Assembly: GCA_038025085.1 (NCBI GenBank)
Contig: CM076140.1
Coordinates: forward strand, 27,436,501 to 27,500,500
Origin: Tetragonia tetragonoides
Taxonomy: Eukaryota; Streptophyta; Magnoliopsida; Caryophyllales; Aizoaceae
Reading direction: 5' to 3'
DNA length: 64,000 nucleotides
Every line of letters starts with the position of its first letter. Position 1 is the stretch's first letter. Shown in pieces: positions 51,822-63,392 of the stretch. Under the pieces are notes generated by a model. The model worked only from the letters and a program-made list of their open reading frames with translations. It made no database searches and was not told where the DNA came from. The translations under genes and the position numbers were made by a program.

Positions 51822-54800
51822 AGCTCATACGAGTAGGGTGAAAGAGATTTGAGTTCTTTTGTTTTGTAGATTAAGAGAAAGCATACAAATACTTTGTTTG
51901 CATTCATTTGAGTGTGAAACTACGCCTATGATGTTTACAAGTACAAACAAGCTTCAACTCAAGCTTTTGAATGCATTTACGCGTTTTAACAGCTCTTACG
52001 AGTAGGGTGATAGAGATTGAATTCTTTTGTGTTGTATATTAAGAGAAAGCACCAAATGTTTTGTTTGCATTCATTTGTGTATGAAACTACACCAAGAATG
52101 TTTCCAATTGCAAACAAGCTTCAACTCAAGCTTTTGAATGCATTTACGCGTTTTAAAAGCTCATACGAGTAGGGTGAAAGAGATTTGAATTCTTTTGTGT
52201 TGTATATTAAGAGAAAGAATCCAAATACTTTGTTTGCATTCATTTGAGTGTGAAAACTACATCTAGGGTGTTTACAAGTACAAACAAGCCTCAACTCAAG
52301 CTTTTGAAGGCATTTACGCGTTTTAAAAGCTCATACGAATAGGGTGAAAGAGATTTGAATTCTTTTGTGTTGTATATTAAGTGAAAGCATCCAAATACTT
52401 TGTTTGCATTCATATGAGTGTGAAAACTACATCTAGGATGTTTACAAGTACAAACAAGCTTCAACTCAAGCTTTTGAATGCATTTACTCGTTTTAACAGC
52501 TCTTACGACTAGGGTGATAGAGATTGAGTTCTTTTGTGTTGTATATTAAGAGAAAGCACCGAAATGTTTTGCTTGCATTCATTTAAGTATGAAACCACAC
52601 CTAGGATGTTTACAAGTGCAAACAAGCTTCAACTCAAGCTTTTGAATCCATTTACGCGTTTTAAAAGCTCATACGAGTAGGGTGAAAGAGATTTTGAGTT
52701 CTTTTGTGTTGTATATTAAGAGAAAGCATCCAAATACTTTGTTTGCATTCATTTGAGTGTGAAACTACACCTAGGATGTTTACCAGTACAAACAAGCTTC
52801 AACTCAAGCTTTTGAATGCATTTAGGCGTTTTAAAAGCTCAAACGAGTAGGGTGAAAGAGATTTGAGTTCTTTTGTGTTGTATATTAAGAGAAAGCACCC
52901 AAATGTTTTGTTTGCATTCATTTGAGTATGAAACTACACCAAGAATGTTTTAAAGTGCAAACAAGCTTCAACTCAAGGTTTTGAATGCATTTACGCGTTT
53001 TAAAAGCTCATACGAGTAGGGTGAAAGAGATTTGAGTTCTTTTGTGTTTAATATTAAGAGAAAGCATCGAAATACATTGTTTGGATTCACTTGTGTGTGA
53101 AACTACACCTAGGAAGTTTACAAGTACAAACAAGCTTCAACTCAAGCTTTTGAATGCATTTACGCGTTTTAAAAGCTCATACGAGTAGGGTGAAAGAGAT
53201 TTGAGTTCTTTTGTGTTGTATATTAAGAGAAAGCATCCAAATACTTTGTTTGCATTCAATTGAGTGTGAAACTACACCTAGGATGTTTACAAGTACAAAC
53301 AAGCTTCAACTCAAGCTTTTGAATGCATTTATGCGTTTTAAAAGCTCATACGAGTAGGGTGAAAGAGATTTGAATTCTTTTGTGTTGTCTATTAAGAGAA
53401 AGCATCCAAATACTTTGTTTGCATTCATTTGAGTGTGAAAACTACATCTAGGATGTTTACAAGTACAAACAAGCTTCAACTCAAGCTTTTGAATGCATTT
53501 ACTCGTTTTAACACCTCTTACGACTAGGGTGATAGAGATTGAGTTCTTTTGTGTTGTATATTAAGAGAAAGCACCCAAATGTTTTGTTTGCATTCATTTG
53601 AGTATGAAACCACACCTAGGATGTTTACAAGTACAAACAAGCTTCAACTCAACCTTTTGAATGCATTTACTCGTTTTAACACCTCTTACGACTAGGGTGA
53701 TAGAGATTGAGTTCTTTTGTGTTGTATATTAAGAGAAAGCACCCAATTGTTTTGTTTGAATTCATTTGAGTATGAAACCACACCTAGGATGTTTACAAGT
53801 ACAAACAAGCTTCAAGTCAAGCTTTTGAATGCATTTACACGTTTTAAAAGCTCATACGAGTAGCGTGAAAGAGATTTTGAGTTGTTTTGTGTTGTATATT
53901 AAGAGAAAGCACCCAAATGTTTTGTTTGCATTCATTTGAGAATGAAACTACACCAAGAATGTTTTAAAGTGCAAACAAGCTTCAACTCAAGGTTTTGAAT
54001 GCATTTACGCGTTTTAACAGCTCTTACGACTAGGGTGATAGAGATTGAGTTCTTTTGTGTTGTATATTAAGAGAAAGCACCGAAATGTTTTGCTTGCATT
54101 CATTTAAGTATGAAACCACACCTAGGATGTTTACAAGTGCAAACAAGCTTCAACTCAACCTTTTGAATCCATTTACGCGTTTTAAAAGCTCATACGAGTA
54201 GGGTGAAAGAGATTTTGAGTTCTTTTGTGTTGTATATTAAGAGAAAGCATCCAAATACTTTGTTTGCATTCATTTGAGTGTGAAGCTACACCTAGGATGT
54301 TTACAAGTACAAACAAGCTTCAACTCAAGCTTTTGAATGCATTTAGGCGTTTTAAAAGCTCAAACGAGTAGGGTGAAAGAGATTTGAGTTCTTTTGTGTT
54401 GTATATTAAGAGAAAGCACCCAAATGTTTTGTTTGCATTCATTTGAGTATGAAACTACACCAAGAATGTTTTAAAGTGCAAACAAGCTTCAACTCAAGGT
54501 TTTGAATGCATTTACGCGTTTTAAAAGCTCATACGAGTAGGGTGAAAGAGATTTGAGTTCTTTTGTGTTTAATATTAAGAGAAAGCATCCAAATACATTT
54601 TTTGGATTCACTTGTGTGTGAAACTACACCTAGGAAGTTTACAAGTACAAACAAGCTTCAACTCAAGCTTTTGAATGCATTTACGCGTTTTAAAAGCTCA
54701 TACGAGTAGGGTGAAAGAGATTTGAGTTCTTTTGTGTTGTATATTAAGAGAAAGCATCGAAATACATTGTTTGGATTCACTTGTGTGTGAAACTACACCT

Positions 54801-56212
54801 AGGAAGTTTACAAGTACAAACAAGCTTCAACTCAAGCTTTTGAATGCATTTACGCGTTTTAAAAGCTCATACGAGTAGGGTGAAAGAGATTTGAGTTCTT
54901 TTGTGTTGTAGATTAAGAGAAAGCATACAAATACTTTGTTTGCATTCAATTGAGTGTGAAACTACACCTAGGATGTTTACAAGTACAAACAAGCTTCAAC
55001 TCAAGCTTTTGAATGCATTCACGCGTTTTAACAGCTCTTACGACTAGGGTGATAGAGATTGAATTCGTTTGTGTTGTATTTTAAGAGAAAGCCCCAAAAG
55101 TTTTGTTTGCATTCATTTGAGTATGAAACTACATCAAGAATGTTTCAAATTGCAAACAAGCTTCAACTCAAGCTTTTGAATGCATTTACGCGTTTTAAAA
55201 GCTCATACGAGTAGGGTGAAAGAGATTTGAATTCTTTTGTGTTGTATATTAAGAGAAAGCATCCAAATACTTTGTTTGCATTCATTTGAGTGTGAAAACT
55301 ACATCTAGGATGTTTACAAGTACAAACAAGCTTCAACTCAAGCTTTTGAATGCATTTACTCGTTTTAACACCTCTTACGACTAGGGTGATAGAGATTGAG
55401 TTCTTTTGTGTTGTATATTAAGAGAAAGCACCCAAATGTTTTGTTTGCATTCATTTGAGTATGAAACCACACCTAGGATGTTTACAAGTACAAACAAGCT
55501 TCAACTCAACCTTTTGAATGCATTTACTCGTTTTAACACCTCTTACGACTAGGGTGATAGAGATTGAGTTCTTTTGTGTTGTATATTAAGAGAAAGCACC
55601 CAAATGTTTTGTTTGCATTCAATTGAGTATGAAACCACACCTAGGATGTTTACAAGTACAAACAAGCTTCAAGTCAAGCTTTTGAATGCATTTACACGTT
55701 TTAAAAGCTCATACGAGTAGCGTGAAAGAGATTTTTAGTTCTTTTGTGTTGTATATTAAGAGAAAGCACCCAAATGTTTTGTTTGCATTCATTTGAGTAT
55801 AAAACTACACCAAGAATGTTTTAAAGTGCAAACAAGCTTCAACTCAAGGTTTTGAATGCATTTACGCGTTTTAACAGCTCTTACGACTAGGGTGATAGAG
55901 ATTGAGTTCTTTTGTGTTGTATATTAAGAGAAAGCACCCAAATGTTTTGTTTGCATTCATTTGAGTATGAAACTACACCAAGAATGTTTTAAAGTGCAAA
56001 CAAGCTTCAACTCAAGGTTTTGAATGCATTTACGCGTTTTAAAAGCTCATACGAGTAGGGTGAAAGAGATTTGAGTTCTTTTGTGTTTAATATTAAGAGA
56101 AAGCATCCAAATACATTTATTGGATTCACTTGTTTGTGAAACTACACCTAGGATGTTTACAAGTACAAACAAGGTTCAACTCAAGCTTTTGAATGCATTT
56201 ACGCGTTTTAAA
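51822..56212 (+). repeat. HOR copy 8 (about 26 monomers, 4391 bp, mosaic)
   Basis: Starts with positions 1-9 in order, but then uses modules twice: the position 5-8 group recurs at about 54020-54860 and the position 15-18 group occurs near 53343-54020 and again near 55200-55870. The position 9 boundary is TTTATGCG instead of TTAACGCGTATT. Two E monomers stand next to each other (about 54530-54870). This copy is more diverged from the others than they are from each other. Confidence 0.88.
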
Positions 56213-58050
56213 AGCTCATACGAGTAGGGTGAAAGAGATTTGAGTTCTTTTGTGTTGTAGATTAAGAGAAAGCATACAAATACTTTGTTTGCATTCATTT
56301 GAGTGTGAAACTACACCTATGATGTTTACAAGTACAAACAAGCTTCAACTCAAGCTTTTGAATGCATTTACGCGTTTTAACAGCTCTTACGACTAGGGTG
56401 ATAGAGATTGAATTCTTTTGTGTTGTATATTAAGAGAAAGCACCAAATGTTTTGTTTGCATTCATTTGTGTATGAAACTACACCAAGAATGTTTCCAATT
56501 GCAAACAAGCTTCAACTCAAGCTTTTGAATGCATTTACGCGTTTTAAAAGCTCATACGAGTAGGGTGAAAGAGATTTGAATTCTTTTGTGTTGTATATTA
56601 AGAGAAAGAATCCAAATACTTTGTTTGCATTCATTTGAGTGTGAAAACTACATCTAGGATGTTTACTACAAACAAGCCTCAACTCAAGCTTTTGAAGGCA
56701 TTTACGCGTTTTAAAAGCTCATACGAATAGGGTGAAAGAGATTTGAATTGTTTTGTGTTGTATATTAAGTGAAAGCATCCAAATACTTTGTTTGCATTCA
56801 TATGAGTGTGAAAACTACATCTAGGATGTTTACAAGTACAAACAAGCTTCAACTCAAGCTTCTGAATGCATTTACTCGTTTTAACAGCTCTTACGACTAG
56901 GGTGATAGAGATTGAGTTCTTTTGTGTTTTATATTAAGAGAAAGCACCGAAATGTTTTGCTTGCATTCATTTAAGTATGAAACCACACCTAGGATGTTTA
57001 CAAGTGCAAACAAGCTTCAACTCAAGCTTTTGAATCCATTTACGCGTTTTAAAAGCTCATACGAGTAGGGTGAAAGAGATTTTGAGTTCTTTTGTGTTGT
57101 ATATTAAGAGAAAGCATCCAAATACTTTGTTTGCATTCATTTGAGTGTGAAACTACACCTAGGATGTTTACAAGTACAAACAAGCTTCAACTCAAGCTTT
57201 TGAATGCATTTAGGCGTTTTAAAAGCTCATACGATTAGGGTGAAAGAGATTTGAGTTCTTTTGTGTTTAATATTAAGAGAAAGCATCGAAATACATTGTT
57301 TGGATTCACTTGTGTGTGAAACTACACCTAGGAAGTTAACAAGTACAAACAAGCTTCAACTCAAGCTTTTGAATGCATTTACACGTTTTAAAAGCTCATA
57401 CGAGTAGCGTGAAAGAGATTTTTAGTTCTTTTGTGTTGTATATTAAGAGAAAGCATACAAATACTTTGTTTGCATTCAATTGAGTGTGAAACTACACCTA
57501 GGATGTTTACAAGTACAAACAAGCTTCAACTCAAGCTTTTGAATGCATTTACGCGTTTTAACAGCTCTTACGACTAGGGTGATAGAGATTGAGTTCTTTT
57601 GTGTTGTATATTAAGAGAAAGCACCCAATTGTTTTGTTTGCATTCATTTGAGTATGAAACTACACCAAGAATGTTTTCAAGTGCAAACAAGCTTCAACTC
57701 AAGGTTTTGAATGCATTTACGCGTTTTAAAAGCTCATACGAGTAGGGTGAAAGAGATTTGAGTTCTTTTGTGTTTAATATTAAGAGAAAGCATCCAAATA
57801 CATTGTTTGGATTGACTTGTGTGTGAAACTACACCTAGGAAGTTTACAAGTACAAACAAGCTTCAACTCAAGCTTTTGAATGCATTTACGCGTTTTAAAA
57901 GCTCTTACGACTAGGGTGAAAGAGATTTGAGTTCTTTTGTGTTGTATATTAAGAGAAAGCATCCAAATACTTTGTTTGCATTCATTTGAGTATGAAACCA
58001 CACCCAGAATGTTTACAAGTACAAACAAGCTTCAACTCAAGCTTTTGAAT
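56213..58050 (+). repeat. Decayed HOR tail
   Basis: Positions 1-6 follow in order from 56213, then the order breaks: a TTTAGGCG monomer passes straight to an E monomer (57240-57370), then to position-18-like GTAGCGTG (57410), a B monomer with CACCCAATTG and another E monomer. Position 3 has lost 4 bp (TTTACTACAAAC near 56660). No gene is seen; the minus-strand open frame at 57780-58028 is satellite. Confidence 0.85.
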
Positions 58051-60099
58051 GCATTTACGCGTTTTAAAAGCTCATAGGAGTAGGGTGAAAGAGATTTGAA
58101 TTCTTTTTTGTTGTATATTAAGAGAAAGTATCCAAATACTTTTTTTGCATTCATATGAGTGTGAAAACTACATCTAGGATGTTTACAAGTACAAACAAGC
58201 TTCAACTCAAGCTTTTGAATGCATTTACTCGTTTTAACAGCTCATACTAGTAGGGTGATAGTGATTGAGTTCTTTTGTGTTTTATATTAAGAGAAAGCAC
58301 CCAAATGTTTTGTTTGCATTCATTTGAGTATGAAACCACACCTAGGATGTTTACAAGTACAAACAAGCTTCAACTCAAGCTTTTGAATTCATTTACGCGT
58401 TTTAAAAGCTCATAGGAGTAAGGTGAAAGAGATTTGAATTCTTTTGTGTTATATATTAAGAGAAAGCTTCCAAATACTTTGTTTGCATTTATATGAGTGT
58501 GAAAACTACATCTAGGATGTTTACAAGTACAAACAAGCTTCAACTCAAGCTTTTGAATGCATTTACTCGTTTTAACAGCTCATAGTAGTAGGGTGATAGA
58601 GATCGAGTTCTTTCGTGTTGTTTATTAAGAGAAAGCACCCAAATGTTTTGTTTGCATTCGTTTGAGTATGAAACTAAACCAAGAATATTTTAAAGTGCAA
58701 ACAAGTTTCAACTCAAGGTTTTGAATGCATTTACGCGTTTTAAAAGCTCATACGAGTAGGGTGAAAGAGATTTTGAGTTCTGTTGTGTTGTATATTAAGA
58801 GAAAGCATCCAAATACTTTGTTTGCATTCAATTGAGTGTGAAACTACACCTAGGATGTTTACAAGTACAAACAAGCTTCAACTCAAGCTTTTGAATGCAT
58901 TTACGCGTTTTTAAAGCTCATAGGAGTAGGGTGAAAGAGATTTGAATTCTTTTGTGTTGTATATTAAGAGAAAGCATCCAAATACTTTGTTTGCATTCAT
59001 TTGAGTGTGAAAACTACATCTAGGATGTTTACAAGTACAAACAAGCTTCAAGTCAAGCTTTTGAATGCATTTATTCGTTTTAACACCTCTTACGACTAGG
59101 GTGATGGAGATTGAGTTCTTTTGTGTTGTATATTAAGAGAAAGCACCCAAATGTTTTGTTTGCATTCATTTGAGTATGAAACTACACCAAGAATGTTTTA
59201 AAGTGCAAACAAGCTTCAACTCAAGGTTTTGAATGCATTTACGCGTTTTAAAAGCTCATACGAATAGGGTGAAAGAGATTTGAATTCTTTTGTGTTGTAT
59301 ATTAAGAGAAAGCATCCAAATACTTTGTTTGCATTCATTTGAATGTTGAAACTACATCTAGGATGTTTACAAGTACAAACAAGCTAGAACTCAAGCTTTT
59401 GAATGCATTTACGCGTTTTAAAAGCTCATACGACTAGGGTGATAGAGATTGAGTTCTTTTGTGTTGTATATTAAGAGAAAGCACCCAAATGTTTTGTTTG
59501 CATTCATTTGAGTATGAAACCACACCTTGGATGTTTACTAGTACAAACAAGCTTCAACTCAAGCTTTTGAATGCACTTACACGTTTTAAAAGCCCATACG
59601 AGTAGGGTGAAAGAGATTTTGAGTTCTTTTGCGTTGTATATTAAGAGAAAGCGTCCAAATACTTTGTTTGCATTCATATGAGTGTGAAAACTACATCTAG
59701 GATGTTTACAAGTACAAACAAACTTCAACTCAAGCTTTTGAATGCATTTACTCGTTTTAACAGCTCTTACGACTAGGGTGATAGAGATTGAGTTCTTTTG
59801 TGTTGTATATTAAGAGAAAGCACCCAAATGATTTGTTTGCATTCATTTGAGTATGAAACCACACCTAGGATGTTTACAAGTACAAACAAGCTTCAACTCA
59901 AGCTTTTGAATGCATTTACGCGTTTTAAAAGCTCATACGAGTAAGGTGAAAGAGATTTTGAGTTCTTTTTTGTTGTATATTAAGAGAAAGCATCCAAATA
60001 TTTTGTTTGCATTCATTTGAGTGTGAAACTACACCTAGGATGTTTACAAGTACAAACAAGCTTCAACTCAAGCTTTTGAATGCATTTACGCGTTTTAAC

Positions 60100-60267
60100 A
60101 GCTCTTACGACTAGGGTGATAGAGATTGAGTTCTTTTGTGTTGTATATTAAGAGAAAGCACCCAAATGTTTTGTTTGCATTCATTTGAGTATGAAACTAC
60201 ACCAAGAATGTTTTAAAGTGCAAACAAGCTTCAACTCAAGGTTTTGAATGCATTTACGCGTTTTAAA
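60100..60267 (+). repeat. Representative class B monomer (168 bp)
   Basis: Type example of class B: AGCTCTTACGACTAGGGTGA, GATAGAGATTGAG (one T fewer than class A), CACCCAAATGTTTTG, GTATGAAACTACACC, AAGAATGTTTTAAAGTGC and CAAGGTTTTG, which removes the second HindIII-type AAGCTT. At 168 bp it is a multiple of three, which lets frames run through it. Confidence 0.9.
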
Positions 60268-60602
60268 AGCTCAGACAAATAGGGTGAAAGAGATTTGAGT
60301 TCTTTTGTGTTGTATATTAAGAGAAAGCATACAAATACTTTGTTTGCATTCATTTGAGTGTGAAACTACACCTATGATGTTTACAAGTACAAACAAGCTT
60401 CAAGTCAAGCTTTTGAATGCATTTACGCGTTTTAACAGCTCTTACGACTAGGGTGATAGAGATTCAAGTCTTTAGTTAATATATTAAGAGAAAGCACCAA
60501 ATGTTTTGTTTGCATTCATTTGAGTATGAAACTACATCAAGAGTGTTTCAAATTGCAAACAAGCTTCAACTCAAGCTTTTGAATGCATTTACGCGTTTTA
60601 AA

Positions 60603-60772
60603 AGCTCATACGAGTAGGGTGAAAGAGATTTGAATTCTTTTGTGTTGTATATTAAGAGAAAGCATCCAAATACTTTGTTTGCATTCATTTGAGTGTGAAA
60701 ACTGCATCTAGGATGTTTACAAGTACAAACAAGCTTCAACTCAAGCTTTTGAATGAATTTACGCGTTTTAAA
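60603..60772 (+). repeat. Representative class C monomer (170 bp)
   Basis: Type example of class C: GATTTGAATTC (an EcoRI site), CATCCAAATACTTTG, and GTGTGAAAACT with one extra A and ATCTAGG in place of ACCTAGG. The extra A accounts for the 170-bp length. Confidence 0.88.
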
Positions 60773-61619
60773 AGCTCATAAGAGTAGGGTGAAAGTGATT
60801 TGAATTCTTTTGTGTTGTATATTAAGAGAAAGCATCCAAATATTTTGTTTGCATTCATATGAGTGTGAAAACTACATCTAGGATGTTTACAAGTACAAAC
60901 AAGCTTCAACTCAAGCTTTTGAATGCATTTACTCGTTTTAACAGCTCATACTAGTAGGGTGATAGAGATTGAGTTCTTTTGTGTTGTATATTAAGAGAAA
61001 GCACCCAAATGTTTTGTTTGCATTCATTTGAGTATGAAACCACACCTAGGATGTTTACAAGTACAAACAAGCTTCAACTCAAGCTTTTGAATGCATTTAC
61101 GCGTTTTAAAAGCTCATACGAGTAGGGTGACAGAGATTTTGAGTTCTTTTGTGTTGTATATCAAGAGAAAGCATCCAAATACTTTGTTTGCATTCAATTG
61201 AGTGTGAAACTACACCTAGGATGTTTACAAGTACAACCAAGCTTCAATTGAAGCTTTTGAATGCATTTAGGCTTTTTGAAAGCTCATACAAGTAGGGTGA
61301 AAGAGATTTGAGTTCTTTTGTGTTGTATATTAAGAGAAAGCATCCAAATACTTTGTCTGCATTCAATTGAGTGTGAAACTACACCTAGGATGTTTACAAG
61401 TACAAACAAGCTTCAACTCAAGCTTTTGAATGCATTTTAGGCGTTTTAAAAGCTCATACGAGTAGGGTGAAAGAGATTTGAGTTCTTTTGTGTTGTATAT
61501 TAAGAGAAAGCATCCAAATACTTTGTTTGCATTCAATTGAGTGTGAAACTACACCTAGGATGTTTACAAGTACAAACAAGCTTCAACTCAAGCTTTTGAA
61601 TGCATTTACGCGTTTTAAC

Positions 61620-61860
61620 AGCTCTTGCGACTAGGGTGATAGAGATTGAGTTCTTTTGTGTTGTATATTAAGAGAAATCTCCCAAATGTTTTGTTTGCAT
61701 TCATTTGAGTATGAAACTACACCAAGAATGTTTGAAAGTGCAAACAAGCTTCAACTCAAGGTTTTCAATGCATTTATTTGTGTGTGAAACTACACCTAGG
61801 ATGTTTACAAGTACAAACAAGCTTCGACTCAAGGTTTTGAATGCATTTACGCGTTTTAAA
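61620..61860 (+). repeat. Out-of-register joint, monomer plus 73 bp
   Basis: Successive monomer starts are 241 bp apart. CAATGCATTTATTTGTGTGTGAAAC joins the end of one monomer to the middle of the next, losing about 96 bp. ATTT is present on both sides of the joint. Confidence 0.86.
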
Positions 61861-62374
61861 AGCTCATAACGAGTAGGGTGAAAGAGATTTGATTTCTTTT
61901 GTGTTGTATATTAAGAGAAAGCATCCAAATACTTTGTTTGCATTCATTTAAGTGTGAAAACTACATCTAGGATGTTTACAAGTACAAACAAGCTTCAACT
62001 CAAGCTTTTGAATGCATTTACGCGTTTTAAGAGCTCTTACGACTAGGGTGATAGAGATTGAGTTCTTTGGTGTTGTATATTAAGAGAAAGCACCCAAATG
62101 TTTTGTTTGCATTCATATGAGTGTGAAACCACACCTAGGATGTTTACAAGTACAAACAAGCTTCTACTCATGCTTTTGAATGCATTTACGCGTTTTAAAA
62201 GCTCATACGAGTAGGGTGAAAGAGATTTTGAGTTCTTTTGTATTGTATGTATATCAAGAGAAAGCATCCAAATACTTTGTTTGCATTCATTTGAGTGTGA
62301 AAACTACATCTAGGATGTTTACAAGTACAAACAAGCTTCAACTCAAGCTTTTGAATGCATTTACGCGTTTTAAA

Positions 62375-62548
62375 AGCTCATACGAGTAGGGTGAAAGAGA
62401 TTTGAATTCTTTTGTGTGTGAAACTACACCTAAGAGAAAGCACCAAATGTTTTGTTTGCAATAATTTGAGTATGAAACTACACCAAGAGTGTTTTAAATT
62501 GCAAACAAGCTTCAACTCAAGCTTTTGAATGCATTTACGCGTTTTAAA
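62375..62548 (+). repeat. Monomer with a templated replacement
   Basis: In this 174-bp monomer the expected GTTGTATATTAAGAG is replaced by GTGTGAAACTACACCTAAGAG. GTGTGAAACTACACCTA is normally found about 40 bp further along the monomer, so a local copying error has placed it early. I saw no other such case. Confidence 0.83.
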
Positions 62549-63392
62549 AACTCATACGAGTACGGTGAAAGAGATTTGAATTCTTTTGTGTTGTATATTA
62601 AGAGAAAGCACCCAAATGTTTTGTTTGCATTCATTTGAGTATGAAACCACACCTAGGATGTTTACAAGTACAAACAAGCTTCAACTCAAGGTTTTGAATG
62701 CATTTTCGCGTTTAAAAAGCTCATAACGAATAGGGTGAAAATGATTTGAGTTCTTTTGTGTTGTATATTAAGAGACAGCATCCAAATACTTTGTTTGCTA
62801 TCATTTGAGTGTGATACTACACCTAGGATGTTTACAAGTACAAACAAGCTTCAACTCAAGCTTTTCAATGCATTTACGCGTTTTAACAGCTCTTACGACT
62901 AGGTGATAGAGATTGAGTTCTTTTGTGTTGTGTATTAAGAGAAAGCACCCAAATGTTTTGTTTGCATTCATTTGAGTATGAAACTACACCAAAAATGTTT
63001 TAAAGTGCAAACAAGCTTCAACTCAAGCTTTTGAACGCATTTACGCGTTTTAAAAGTTCATACGAGTAGGGTGAAAGAGATTTGAGTTCTTTTGTGTTGT
63101 ATATTAAGAGAAAGCACCCAAATGTTTTGTTTGCATTCAATTGAGTATGAAACTACACCAAGAATGTTTTAAAGTGCAAACAAGCTTCAACTCAAGGTTT
63201 TGAATGCATTTACGCGTTTTAAAAGCTCATACGAATTGGGTGAAAGAGATTTGAGTTCTTTTGTGTTGTATATTAAGAGAAAGCATACAAATACTTTGTT
63301 TGCATTCAAATGAGTGTGAAACTACACCTAGGATGTTTACAAGTACAAACAAGCTTCAACTCAAGCTTTTGAATCCATTTACGCGTTTTAAA

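Larger units (their letters stand above)
27151..56212 (+). repeat. Higher-order repeat domain (22-monomer unit, 3717 bp)
   Basis: Monomers repeat in a fixed order over about 29 kb. In the reference copy at 33903 the 22 monomers start at 33903, 34072, 34239, 34409, 34579, 34747, 34917, 35086, 35255, 35424, 35594, 35762, 35933, 36102, 36269, 36439, 36607, 36775, 36945, 37113, 37282 and 37451. By class they are A, D, C, C, B-prime, A, A/B hybrid, E, A, C, B-prime, A, A, D, C, B-prime, B-prime, A, B, A/B, A/B, A/B. Landmarks such as TTGTAGATTAAG (position 1), CGTATTAAAAGC (end of position 9) and GACCATGGTG (position 17) recur at 3717 bp in three consecutive copies. The domain begins mid-unit, with positions 19-22 at 27151-27825. 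Confidence 0.95.
58051..63392 (+). repeat. Right diverged satellite domain
   Basis: About 31 monomers without HOR order. Rare variants link it to the left end of the window: CATAGGAGTAGGG with CTTTTTTTGCATTCATATG (58074), CATACTAGTAGGGTGATAGTGATT (58250), CTTTAGTTAATATATTAAG (60470) and ACAACCAAGCTTCAATTGAAGC (61240). It also shows out-of-register joints and single-base CATAACGA insertions near 61867 and 62727. Open frames at 59504-59728, 62043-62267 and 62180-62389 are satellite, on opposite strands and partly overlapping. Confidence 0.88.

Noticed and set aside
27151..56212. CRISPR array, suggested by regular repeats
   Set aside because: The whole 169-bp unit is repeated; there are no short repeats with unique spacers, and no cas-like genes.
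27151..56212. HOR as an assembly artefact of collapsed or duplicated contigs
   Set aside because: Copies have private substitutions and different lengths, which is not what exact misjoined duplicates would show. It cannot be fully excluded without reads.
57780..62389. Frames at 57780-58028, 59504-59728, 62043-62267 and 62180-62389 on both strands
   Set aside because: All are satellite, two overlap on opposite strands, and each is limited to one or two monomers.
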